This document shows, in pieces, positions 35,743-46,284 of a stretch of 64,000 bases of DNA. This DNA comes from Sporobolomyces roseus (lineage: Eukaryota; Basidiomycota; Microbotryomycetes; Sporidiobolales; Sporidiobolaceae), in NCBI GenBank assembly GCA_016617785.1, contig JADILM010000010.1:124001-188000 (forward strand). The letters run 5' to 3'. The position numbers and the translations under genes are program-made. Position 1 is the first letter of the stretch. Each line of letters begins with the position of its first letter. Under the pieces are notes generated by a model. The model ran no database searches, was not told the origin of the DNA, and was given only the letters and a program-made list of their open reading frames with translations.

Positions 35743-37363
35743 ATGGCTTCACTCGACGATCCAACGAATGCGAATGCAGTAGCTGGATCCTCAAGGTTTC
35801 CTTACAACCCAGACCAGTCAAGCACGACTTCTACGCCAGGAGTTGTTCCTCCTCCTCCTCCTCCGAATCTTCCTCGAATTGATCCTTCAGGTTCTGCACC
35901 TCCTACCGAACCCAAACCTGCACCGAATCAGTCAACACAACCACCGAGGAGAAGGGCAGATGGTCCGATTATCGTACCTACAGAGGTTGGTCCAGATGGA
36001 GTGAGAGAAGTTCCTCAACTGTTTGAACACTGTCAAGTAGAGGACTTGATCGCTCTAATAGGTACGCACTATTCTCTGTTACTCTCGAGAGTGTAGAGAC
36101 TGACGCTCAGGGAACAGCTTCAATGTTGGATCGACTTATCGAACACAATGACCGAATTCCCTTGACACCAAACTCCCTCACTCGTTTCCACTCGAGAGCA
36201 CCTCCCTCTATCGGCGTCAGAGACTATTTACTACGAATAGCACGCTACACAAACGTCGAACCATGTTGTCTCCTCATTCTGCTGCCATATGTTGATAAAG
36301 GTCAGGATTCTCTATTCCTTATCCTGTTCCTGTCGATTGACCGACTGATAGGTCTCCAAGTCTTGACAGTATGCGCAAGAATGAACACTTTCACCATCTC
36401 GTCCTTGACTGTCCATCGATTCATTATTGCGGCAGTCAGTGTCGGAAGTAAAGCGTTGAGCGATGCATTCTGTACAAATGGGAGGTACGCTCGAGTAGGA
36501 GGAGTCAGTGTGGTCGAGATGAATTTGCTGGAGAAAGAGTTCTGTGAAGCGATTGATTGGAGATTGACTGTAAGTGGAGATCTTCGAAAGCAAAACCACT
36601 CATCTTGCTGATTTGAAGTTTCGCTCATTTACAGACATCTGGATCAGTCCTCGCCCACTACTACACCTCCCTCGTCCGATCTCACCCAAAATATCGACTC
36701 TCGACCGCTCCCTTACCTGAACGAGATCCACCAACAGAACCTTCTCTCCCCTCTACCTCATCTCACCCTACTCCCTCTCAACCCGAATTGGCTCCGGCTG
36801 TTCCACCTTCTTCTCAACCGACTACAAACGGATCAACACCCCATTCCCGCGCAACCTCCATCTCGCCCTCCGTTTCATCCTCCATTTCAAACTCTGCCAG
36901 TTCAAGCAGCATGTCCGTCGACCCCTCACCCTCCCTCTCCTCCTCCTCTCTTCCACATCAGCGAAACGGACAACCAATTCTCGCACCTCCTTCCTCTTCC
37001 TCCCAAACCTCATCTCCTCAACTCCCACTCAAGAACCCCCGACTTTCCTCCGACTTGACAGGGACCTCGACTCCTCCCCTAGTCCCTCCAAATCTCTCAC
37101 GTCGTTTCGTCTCTGCTTCAAACCTCCCCTCTCCAGCTCCCCGAACCGTTCAGTTAGGTGGATCACCACATTTCCGAGCGAACGGATCATCGGAGGGATC
37201 AATGTTACCACCTACGAATGGAGTGATTCAGAGTCCGGCAAAGAGAGGGAGGAGGAGATCGACGAGTAGTAATTCTTCGAGTGGGGGATCGGCGAGTTCT
37301 TCAACGAATCCAAATACTAGGTTCGCACCGAGTCCGAGGTTGAGCGCTGAGAGTGGAGCGTAA
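35743..37363 (+). CDS. Pho80-type cyclin
   Basis: Cyclins of the Pho80/Pcl family activate a Pho85-type kinase in phosphate and nutrient signalling. ATG 35743 (MASLDDPTNANAVAGSS) begins a Pro-rich N-terminus with a polyproline run. The cyclin box follows: VEDLIALI, FHSRAPPSIGVRDYLLRIAR, YTNVEPCCLLILLPYVDK, FTISSLTVHRFIIAAVSVGS, KALSDAFCTNGRYARVGGVS and NLLEKEFCEAIDWRL. These match the family order FHS..PP.I....YL.RI, the K.DAFC.N..YA.VGG motif and the E..FL..IDW motif. Three introns are visible at about 36061-36116, 36301-36352 and 36570-36634. The C-terminal third is Ser/Pro-rich and basic (KRGRRRSTSS), which may hold phosphorylation and nuclear localisation signals. The stop TAA is at 37361-37363. 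Confidence 0.9.
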
Positions 37364-37639
37364 AGGAGCAATGGGGAGTGCGACGATGAGGTGGAAAGGT
37401 TGTGGTAGTTTGTTGTAGCGTTTTATCCACTGGCTATATCTTTGTCTCGCAATACGGAATCTTGCAAAATGGCTATTCATTCCTACTTACTTTACCATTG
37501 CCGCCGTCGCTCTCAAGATTATCTCTCTGTCAATCCCGAGTATGATAGAGAGGGAGAGGAAACCAATCGAAGTGAATTATCTCTAGATCATCAAAAGTTG
37601 CAAATTATACGAAAAGAATCCCTTCGTCGTTTTTTATCT

Positions 37640-39778
37640 TTATCGATTCCAACTCCTCTCGTCATCATCGTCTTCGTCCCTCCTAGCTCTCTCGACACTC
37701 CTCGGTTGCTCCTGAGACTGGGAAGAGACTTCTCCTTCCTCCATTTTGATATCCGCTTCTTCTCGTTTCACTTCCGAAGAATGAACTCCATTAGAAGCGG
37801 CTGTTGAAGGCGTAGGAGCTTGTGAGGGCGTTGCAGGTGCCCAGCGAAGCTTTGATGAGGGAGCGAGAGGTGGTGGACCGGAAGACATAGCCTGCGGTTC
37901 GACATCATTCCAATAAGTCAGCTCTAGAAACAGTCTTGATCGAAAGAGACTAAACGCACCTTTTCAGCATTCGCCCTCATCGCGAACCCCACAAAGACCT
38001 CCCTCTTCTCTTTCTCGACCCTCACTTCTTTGACCTCTCCGAAACCGGCGAAATATTCTCTCAGTCCGTCTTCTCCAACCTCTACATTCTCACTCTCTTC
38101 AGGGAACGAAAGGAGGATGTTGGTAGATCGGTTATCGAGTTTGAAAGATTGTGCGGTTCGGGGTGGAAGGTATTGTCGTTTTGGGGGAGGGTAGGGTCGA
38201 GGTTTGAAACCGTTTGATGAAGAAGAAGGGGAAGAAGATTGACCGGGAAGGATACCCAATGAAGCAGCCTGAGGGAAAGCCCTTGCAAGCATCAGCTAAA
38301 TTCGGATGGTGCAGGAGAAGACTTCGACGCTCACCTCGCTTCGTAGTTTTTCTAAGTGAGCTTTCAAATCACCCTTTTCACCTCCCTCTCCAGGGGTCAC
38401 TCCCTTCGCTTTCTCCAATTCGAATTCTGCTTCAACCTTCTTCTTCTCGATCATGATTTCCTCTGCCTCTCCATTCAACCTCCTCAGTTCAGCCATGATT
38501 CCTTTCTTTTCCTCCGCACTGACACTCTCGAATTTGGTCAATAACTCTTTCTGTGTTGATGCGTTGGTGGCTAATTTCTCGCTCAATGCTGTGAGCTCAG
38601 GAGGAGGTTTCGGTGTGGAAGCGGCAGAGGTGGAAGTGGGTCGTTGGTAGGATTGAGGTCGAGAGTAAGGGGAGGAGGAAGGTGGAGGTCGGCGAGATGG
38701 TTGAGGTCGATAAGGATAATCTGAAGGTGGTCGTTGATGTTGATGAGGAGGGAATTGTGGTTGGTTCTGATCGGGGAAAGGAGGAGGGTAGGATTGAGGG
38801 TTTTGAGGAGACGGTTGTTGTTGCTGAGGATATTGTTGATGAGGGTTGAAAGGTTGATTTCTCTGACCTCCATTCTTTCCGTTGTAGTTTTGAGGTTGAG
38901 GTGGACCTCCGAAAGAAGGATGATTTGGGAATCCAGGTTGACCGAAAGGCATTCCCCCTCCCGGTCCTCCTTGACCTGGGAAACCCATTGGGAAAGGCAT
39001 TCCCGGTCTCATACCTGGTGGGAAAGGACCTTGAGGACCACCTGGGCCGAAAGGGAACTGGAAAGGAGAGAAAGGTTGAACACCGGGAGGAGGTTGAGGG
39101 GGTTGAGCAGTAGCGAATGCATCGTGTTGATAAGGACATGCTTGACCTCGGGCGCAGAACCCTCTCACTGTTCGTGCTGATCAACCTCAGCTTTCCTGGC
39201 TAGAGGAGAATAGATGAAGAGGAGAAACTGGAACGAACTATGATAATCTCGACACATTCCTTTCGCTAATCCTCCATTACTGTTGCTCCCTCCCTGTTGT
39301 TGCTGTCTCTGATTCTGATTCTGATTCTGTTGTTGATTCTGTTGCTGGTTTGAAGCATCGTGATCCATAGCTTGAGGTTCGTTTGTTCGATTTCGTTGAT
39401 TTGGTGGGGCAGAGGATTGAGGTTGAGGATCACGAGCGAACGCAAGCATCTCTTTGACAAACTTCTCGGTATCTATCACTCACCTCTGCGTCAGCTAGGC
39501 TCTCTTTGAGTGTGGAAGAGAGAACTTACTCGATTCTAAGAAATCATTCAAGTTTTCAATACAAATCCTTTCAAGTTCTTGTGGAGTCTCATCCCGCTGA
39601 ATCAATGCTAGGGCGTACTCTGCGAGAGTAGCTGGATCCGCATCGGTGCTGTTGTTGAAGGATTGAAAGGGTCAGTCAGAAAGTTTTAGAGATGAAGCGA
39701 ATTTGAGAGGAAGACTGACATTGGTTCAAGATGGCGAATAAGCCAGGGCTTGAGGACTGCTGGATCTACACCTAGCAT
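37640..39778 (-). CDS. RBM26/27-like protein: PWI-like, CCCH zinc finger, RRM
   Basis: The start ATG at 39778 gives MLGVDPAVLKPWLIRHLEPI, then ATLAEYALALIQRD and LERICIENLNDFLES, the N-terminal PWI-like fold of the RBM26/RBM27 family. A Gln/Asn-rich stretch follows. The single CCCH finger is C-x8-C-x5-C-x3-H (CRDYHMRGFCARGQACPYQH), assembled across an intron. Next comes a long Pro/Gly/Gln-rich region (PFGPGGPQGPFPPGMRPG), a coiled coil (KKGIMAELRRLNGEAEEIMI) and an RRM-like domain (NRSTNILLSFPEESENVEVG, YFAGFGEVKEVRVEKEKREV). The acidic C-terminus ends DDDDERSWNR. Family members act in nuclear RNA surveillance and mRNA export. The domain order matches. The neighbouring cyclin gene is convergent, 276 bases away. 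Confidence 0.85.
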
Positions 39779-40498
39779 CCTGTCTCGAGTGGTTTGAGGT
39801 TGATGGTTGAAGTCAATGTTCGCTTTCTCTCTCTCTCGAACTTATTTCGCTCATTTCTAACGTAACTCTGTTTGCGTCGTGAATCGCTCACTTAGCTCTT
39901 ACTGCTCTGTACTAGCTGATCTGCGCCTCTCCTCATCGTCTCTCAGATGATTCTATTCAAATCGCTTATTGCTTCAGAAGTAAGTTCTTTGTCCACTCTC
40001 TTGCTGTCCCAGTAGCGCTGATATCATTATGCGTCGATACAGCAGCTTGTCCGCACCGGGAGTTGTCATATGGAGACGACGAGGCTACGAATTCCGCGAT
40101 TTCGCAACTTCGCAAAGTCAATCCGACTCTCCCGTCAACTCCGAAGTCTTCAAGCGTCGCGAACCCTCAGATCATTCGTAGCTTAAGGTATCGGACACTC
40201 TAAGACGCAAGAGTAGTGCATCATTTAGAACTTATCGCTCAAAATGGCTCCTTCTCCAAATCTCCTCCTTTCCACCTTCCTCTTTCTCCCTCCGATTCAC
40301 CTCTCATAGCCGCACTCGGAGCTGATGAGCACTCCGTGAAGATTTTTGCGACATGACAAGATGGAATTCGATCCGCGGACCACTTCTGCCCTTGTTCTCT
40401 CAACCTTGTCTTTCTTCCCTTTCCCTCACCTTCATTCTCTTTCCTCTCTTTCCCCTCGAGTACACCTACAGACTACACTACACTACACTCGCTCGACT
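39779..40498. promoter_or_regulatory. Divergent promoter of RBM26-like and DUF3237 genes
   Basis: About 720 bases. It contains TTTCGCAACTTCGCAAAG at 40100-40117, a doubled form of an octamer seen in other promoters here. The last 150 bases before 40499 are pyrimidine-rich with a short ACTAC repeat (about 40472-40488). No gene is supported. Confidence 0.45.
40100..40117. promoter_or_regulatory. Doubled TTTCGCAA-type promoter element
   Basis: TTTCGCAACTTCGCAAAG lies in the divergent promoter between the RBM26-like and DUF3237 genes. The same octamer or its complement TTGCGAAA occurs at 12331, 16998, 24756, 27815, 35424, 41611, 60406 and 63760, nearly always in noncoding sequence near a gene start. 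Confidence 0.4.
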
Positions 40499-41412
40499 AT
40501 GCTTCTCTTCCCTCTCCTAGCTACCCTTGGTCTCCTCGCTCTTCCTACTCCCGCCAACGCGATTCCTACCTCACCTCTCGCCCGTCGCTCTCTCTCAAAG
40601 AGGAACGACAACCCTACTCCCGAACCTCCCAAACTTCAATACCTCTTCACGGCGAACCTCAAAGTCGTTCCCAACGCTCCTTTACTCCTTCCCGGTCCAA
40701 AAGGAATTCGGCTCAATATTCCCATAATTGGAGGAACTTTCAAAGGTCTTGAAAACAACGTCAACGGTTCGTTTCTCTCGTTCCTAATATCTTTTGTGTT
40801 CTGATTGAAAGGGTTTCGTTGAGGGAACAGGTTCGATTCTTGGAGATACTGCAGATTGGGCAACTATCGATCCTCTCACTGGAATCGCCAATGCAGACGC
40901 TCGTTGGCTGGTCTCTTTACCTCCTACGAACTCTACTCAAGGCTTGGATTCTCTTATCTTTGTCACGACTTCGGGACCGAGCTTGGAAGTCAACTCGTTG
41001 AACAAGGCTCACTTGAGATTGATCCTCGAAACTGGAGTGAGTTTGCTCAGAGAGCTTTTCGACCTGAGCGCAATGCTGATTGCTGGCCAATCCACAGGTT
41101 CCCGAATACTACTATCTCAACAATATCGTCGCTGTCGGAACTCTCGAGATCTTGAACCCTACGAATACTACGATTCAGGACGTTCGTATCGAAGCCTTCA
41201 ACGTGAGTTCGGGATATCCTACAGTCACTCTCCTGTTGAACTGACTGTGGAGAAATCTTCGATGCTCGCAGTTCGAGGACGACTGGAAAGCTTCCGACGA
41301 ACCCTTCGCTGTAGGTCAAACCAATCCCGAGGAGGTAGAGGCGTATCTTCCTAGCCCTGGATTCATGGCAGACGACTCGCCTATCGAGGAGGAGGACGTA
41401 GCTGACGAATGA
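40499..41412 (+). CDS. Secreted DUF3237-type protein, copy 2
   Basis: The start ATG at 40499 gives MLLFPLLATLGLLALPTPAN, a strong signal peptide. A Lys-Arg-Asn-Asp site (SLSKRNDNP) follows, as in copy 1. The DUF3237 core is read across four exons: IRLNIPIIGGTFKGLENNVN, then ILGDTADWATIDPLTGIANA, SLIFVTTSGPSLEVNSLNKA and YYYLNNIVAVGTLEILNP. The final exon encodes FEDDWKASDEPFAVGQTN and an acidic end (IEEEDVADE). Introns fall at the same three positions as in 4023-4860: after the conserved Asn, before the LNNIV strand, and after EAFN. The C-terminal extension is longer and more acidic than in copy 1. Biochemical function is unknown. Export to the cell surface or medium with Kex2-type processing is inferred. 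Confidence 0.88.
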
Positions 41413-41683
41413 GACTTAACTAGGCTCTCGTCTGAACAAATTAGTCCGGAATAGACACTTTTCTTCTGATATTCCAAAACTCTTCAAAGACCACTCGTTT
41501 TCGTACATTCCTTTTTGATTCCCAGCTCTCTCCTTCGTTCTTCTCTTGATTTGGTTCTTTGTCTTTCGTCACTCGTTGCAATCCAATTCGACATTCTTGC
41601 TTTTGAGACCTTGCGAAATTTGACTCTTGCGAGAAATCTCGAGTCGAGATTCGGCTAAGTCCATTGCCTTTCCTTCCACCACC

Positions 41684-43124
41684 ATGTCGTTCAACCTCCT
41701 TCGCAACTCGACCAATCGAGCCGGTACCAAGTTAGCAGCTCGAGCGTACTCTGCAGGACCTCATCAAACTGCGAGTAGTACTTGGGCACAAGAATACAAA
41801 TTGAGTCACCCAAAGAGGAGACCTCCTCCTTTACCTAGTATCGATCCTCCTCAATGGTCAGCTCAGGAAGCTGTCAACAACATCCTCTACAACAGTGAGT
41901 CTTCGGTTCTCCTTGTTGTTTGGAGGCAGAGGAGATGAGATGGAATTTCTGGAGAAGATCAAGTTTCACGTGAGGTGGAGGGACTGTCGGCGCGCAGAGG
42001 ATATATGGGAAAGCATCAGAAGAGCTGGTATTATATGTGAACGATCAATTGAAGCAGAACCGGTTACTGACTCTTTCGTTTTCCTCTCTATCTTCACTCC
42101 GTCTTCTTCCCGCTCCACCCTCTACCGCTCGCTCATTCTTCCTCCCTCCTCTCGTATAGCTCCCCCACCTTCTCTCCAACCATTCACCCGACACACCTTG
42201 AACTGTCTCGTTCAAAACGAACCCGGAGTTCTTTCTCGAGTTTCGGGAATCTTGGCCGCGAGAGGGTTCAACATTGATTCGTTGGTCGTATGTGCGACCG
42301 AGATTGAAGATTTGAGTAGGATGTGTATCGTCCTGAGGGGACAAGATGGAGTGATTGAACAAGCTAGGAGACAATTAGAGGATCTCGTGAGTTTCCTCTT
42401 ACTCAGAATCTCACTCGCATTTGTGCAGTGTCACGGCAGCATATCAGAAGAATAAACACTGATGTATTGCTGTTGGAACTGTTCAGGTTCCCGTTTGGGC
42501 AGTACTCGACTACACTCGTACTAAAACGATCGAACGAGAACTCCTCCTCGCTAAAATCTCAATCCTCGGTCCCGAATACTTTGAGAACCAACTCGCGAAC
42601 AAAGGACCCGATATCCTCCCCGCAACTGACGCACTCGAAGAAGGTTCACCCGCGAAACAACACGTCGATCAAACTCGAAAAGAACTCGCTTCGATTCATC
42701 CCGACATCTCTCCTCAAGCTGAACACAAAGGTCTTTCCCCTTCTGAAGCTTTGAGACAGAAACATCAACATTTGAGTGGGATTGAATTGTTGGCGAAACA
42801 GTTTGGTGGGAAAATTGTCGATTTGAGTAATGATAGTGTGATTGTCGAAATGGCGGCAAAGACCGAGAGGGTAGACGCATTCTTGAAGTTGGTTAGACCT
42901 TATGGTATTCTCGAAGCGGCGAGAAGTGGTTTGATGGTCATGCCTCGAGGTAAGCTTTATCTCTCCCTTTCACTTTTCAACCTCGAGTTTTTGAACACTG
43001 ATTCTCTCTCTACTCTCGCTCGATCACAGCTCCTATCGCTTCTCCTTGGTCTGGTATGGCGGATGAGGATGTACCCGTAGCAGAAGTTGAAGCTTTCGAT
43101 GCTTCCCTCTTACCTCCCGGTTAA
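41684..43124 (+). CDS. ILV6: Acetolactate synthase small (regulatory) subunit
   Basis: This subunit activates mitochondrial acetolactate synthase and confers valine feedback inhibition in branched-chain amino acid synthesis. The start ATG at 41684 in a CCACC context gives MSFNLLRNSTNRAGTKLAAR, a typical mitochondrial presequence. The ACT domain follows: HTLNCLVQNEPGVLSRVSGI, LAARGFNIDSLVVCATEIED and QDGVIEQARRQLEDLVPVWA. The C-terminal domain is present (RTKTIERELLLAKISILGPE, LLAKQFGGKIVDLSNDSVIV, AFLKLVRPYGILEAARSGLM). An insertion of about 60 residues between the domains is usual for fungal forms. At least four introns are present. The first, about 41893-42160, is long for this window. Stop TAA is at 43122-43124. 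Confidence 0.95.
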
Positions 43125-43265
43125 AACTTCCCATTTGTTTTTCCTCGTTGTACCCCCCCTCCTTCTTTTCTGTCTGTTACCTACCTACCCCTCAAAAATG
43201 CATCTAGGCGTAAATTCGTGGTGCTACTGCTGTAAAACCTTGCCTTTGACAAACTTCTGGAGTTG

Positions 43266-43298
43266 CTTGCGAGATTCTTGCGAGATTCTTGCGAGATT
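43266..43298 (+). repeat. 11-nt tandem repeat, three units
   Basis: CTTGCGAGATT is repeated three times without interruption between ILV6 and the glycine-rich RRM gene. The unit contains TTGCGA, the core of the octamer found in several promoters of this window. Confidence 0.8.
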
Positions 43299-43458
43299 CC
43301 AAGATGAATTGAATACAATTCAATACAGTAGAGATAGCGATTCGACTCAGTGAGGAGAATTTCGTGATTTCGCTCTATCCTCAACTATTATCAAAAGTAC
43401 GCCCTGCCACTTCTCCTAGAGCTCTAGTACCTTCACTAACCCTTGACTGACTATATAG

Positions 43459-45610
43459 ATGGCTTCTAAAATCTACTGGTACGCTCTCTCGCTCTTCTCC
43501 GATGGGAAAGACTCGCTTTCCCTTGGTCCCACGCTGCATCCTCAACTCGACCTGCAGCACTCTCCTCTGCTTCTCCGTTGGCCCACTCAATAGTTCTACG
43601 TTCACTGACTCTTTCTGTGGTTCTCTCTCTACAGCGGAAACTTGTCGTGGTGAGTTCCTTGTTTCTCTTCTTTCGAATCTCCTTCCTTTAATTTCCTCAT
43701 TTCGCATACATTCATGGAACTGACCATCGATCGAAACTATCTTCTCTCTCTCTACTTCAAATTACAATGAATATAGGGGAACCAACAACGATACTCTTCG
43801 TGATGCTTTCTCTCAATTCGGTCAAATCACCGACTGCATCGTCATGACGTGCGTCTCTCCCTCTTCATCAGAGTCTGTTTACATACAACAGCAACTGATG
43901 TGAGCTTCGCGGTGTACAGTGAGCCCGGAACTGGACGCTCGCGTGGTTTCGGTTTCGTCACTTTCGCAGAACAATCTTCTGCTGACAGTGCTATTCAAGC
44001 CATGAACGACCAAGAACTCGTGCGCTACCTTTTCTGCTATCTCTCATTCTCTCTCTCAGGGTCGTTGTGTGGGTGTTCGAAAAGGCAGCGAGCTCGAAGC
44101 AAAGCCTGGCGGATTTCGTGATCGAAAATCGAGCTCGCTTTGCGAAACGGCGCTTGATCGATTCTTGTGACGGTCGAACAATCGGGATATGGTGATCAAA
44201 GACGGAATGAAGGAACTGGACCCATCCCCTTCGACAACCCTCTTTTCTTTCATTCATTTTCATCGGATTGGTTTTCGTCTGACTGTTTCTCCTCCCCCTG
44301 TTCTCCTTCCTCTCCCTTTCCCTTACCGTCGCCCTACCTTTTCTCGTTCATTCGGTGTTCGTGTTCCCCTTCTCCCTTCCTTGTTCGCCATGCCGTCGTC
44401 GTCGTCTCGTTTTTCGTCTCTTTCGGTTCTTCGTCTCGATTCGGGTCCCGGTTTCGATATGTCGCATCGTTACTGCCCATCGTTTTGCATTTGCATCTTG
44501 CTCTCGTTTTTGATGTGCTCAGGGTACGTTCACTTTTCTCTCTTCGACCTCTAGCACATACGAGCAGTCATTGACAATCCCTTTTTCGAAATGAGAATAG
44601 ATGGTCGCAGGCTCCGTGTTAACATCGCCAACCAGCGCACTGGTGGTGGAGGAGGTGGAGGTTACGGTGGTGGAGGAGGAGGATACGGAGGAGGAGGATG
44701 TAAGTGATCAATTCACTAAATCTGCGAAATTGTTCCCTTCTCTTTGCTGATTTGGTGTACTTAATCATTTTACAGACGGAGGACAATCCGGTTACGGTGG
44801 AGGAGGTTACCAACAAGGTGGCTTCGGTGGACAACAGCCCGCTTACGGTGGACAAGGTGGATACGGAGGAGGTGATGCTTCCTACGGAGCTGGAGCTCAA
44901 TCTGGAGGTTGTCCGTCTATTCATTTCACTTTCTACTGCCAATTCTTGATTAGAAGAGTACTGATCGGTTCCCCAAGCGCGAGCAGACGGCGGTAACTAC
45001 GGTTCCGGTGCCCCTTACGGAGGACAAGCCGGAGGTTACGGAGGACAGCAACAACAATCCGGTTACCCTCAACAACAGCAAGGTTGTACGTTCATCTCTT
45101 CTCTCATCGTTCTCTGTTTCTTTCCTCGTTCTCTTTCTGTCGAAATCGGTTTCTCGCGATCGAGTCTCAACCCCCTCCTCTCCCCCTTTCCTCTCTCTCT
45201 CTCTCTCTTCTCTTCCTCGCTGGCCTGTGCAGCTTACTAACGTGTTCTATCATCCCTTCTCTTCGCATACTCCTCTTCTCGTCTTTTCTCGGTTCTCCCG
45301 GTTCTCTCGGTTCTCAACCCATCTCGGATTCCAATTTTCGCAGACGGCGGATATGGTGGAGGAGGTTACGGCGGTGAAGGATGTATGACTCGTTTCTCGT
45401 CGCCTGTGGACCTTACAAGGATCCCCGGTTTCTTTCTGCGACTTCATTTAGGAATCGACAAGACTGACCTTGTTTCGTTTTTCTTCGCACAGACGGCCAA
45501 GCTCAAGGTGGAGCTCAAGGTGGTTACGGAGGAGGATGTACGTTCACTCTCTCGTTCACTCGTCTCCCATGCTCATCGCTGACTGACTTTGACTCTCTCG
45601 AACAGACTAA
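43459..45610 (+). CDS. Glycine-rich RNA-binding protein (one RRM, GGYGG tail)
   Basis: Eleven exons give 209 residues: 43459-43478, 43635-43649, 43777-43848, 43920-44019, 44523 (one base, inferred), 44601-44699, 44776-44910, 44987-45085, 45344-45382, 45493-45537, 45606-45610. The RRM has RNP2 IYCGNLSW, RNP1 RGFGFVTF and the final strand GRRLRVNIANQ. The tail is Gly/Tyr/Gln repeats (GGYGGGG, GYGG, QQQQ). Such proteins bind single-stranded RNA and often act in cold or stress response and splicing. The last five introns all split a Tyr codon as T|AC within GG-Tyr-GG repeats, so four tail exons are interchangeable phase 1-1 cassettes. Joining RRM exons 44019 and 44601 needs one extra G. The site cag|G|gtacgt at 44523 supplies it and makes the total length divisible by three. 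Confidence 0.88.
45290..45316 (+). repeat. Short CGGTTCTC repeat inside an RRM-gene intron
   Basis: Three 9-nt units beginning CGGTTCTC follow each other within the intron between cassettes two and three, about 30 bases before the acceptor at 45343. Position near the branch/acceptor region suggests a possible splicing element, which is an inference. Confidence 0.6.
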
Positions 45611-46284
45611 ACGTATCAATCCAACGTTTCTCTCCCTTCCCTTTCTCCTTTCTTGTTCCCTCGTCCTATAGTCCAAAGTTTTCTCTCTCCATCTCTCTCT
45701 CGCTCTCGCTCTCCCGGTCTTCTCCACAAGTTGTTAAGTAAACAGTATAGTTAAGTCTGCGCTCCCCCCTTCCACCAAAAAAGCAATTCTCCCCCTTCTT
45801 TTTCTCGGTTTCTGGCTCTCCTCTCCCATGCTCTCCTGATTCCTTTAACATGTTGAAGACTACTCTACCTCTCTCTCCCTTGAACTCTGAACACTACCCC
45901 CCATTCTCTCCCTCTATTCCTTCTCGACTCTTTTCTTTTTTCTCTGAACTCTCTTCTTTCACTTCGGATTGATTCTCTTTATAAATAGTCCTTTCACTAA
46001 TTTTGAGAATAGTCAAGTGTGAAAAGCTAGTACTTCATTTCAATCATCTATTCGTCGTTTGCGTTGTCGTCGTTGAGAGAAGTCTGCGAACCAAGTTTCG
46101 AACAGAAATCGCTTTCCTTCCTTCCCTTCACTCAACTTCGTTCTTTCGGCCTGTTCTCGATTGGAGGAGCTTCGCGTACCTCACTCAATACTCGTACGTC
46201 TCCCCTGAGCGCTCTCGAGGCTTTGCTGACTCCCCTCTTCCCCACCCAAATCAAGATCTAAAACTCCCCTTTGTTCCCCTCAGC
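45611..46284. other. Intergenic: RRM 3' UTR and promoter of RNase III paralogue
   Basis: About 670 bases, strongly pyrimidine-rich on the plus strand (CTCTCTCTCGCTCTCGC-like runs near 45690-45715). No supported gene. The frame open upstream of 46285 from about 46003 lacks a better start and shows no conserved sequence. Confidence 0.4.
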
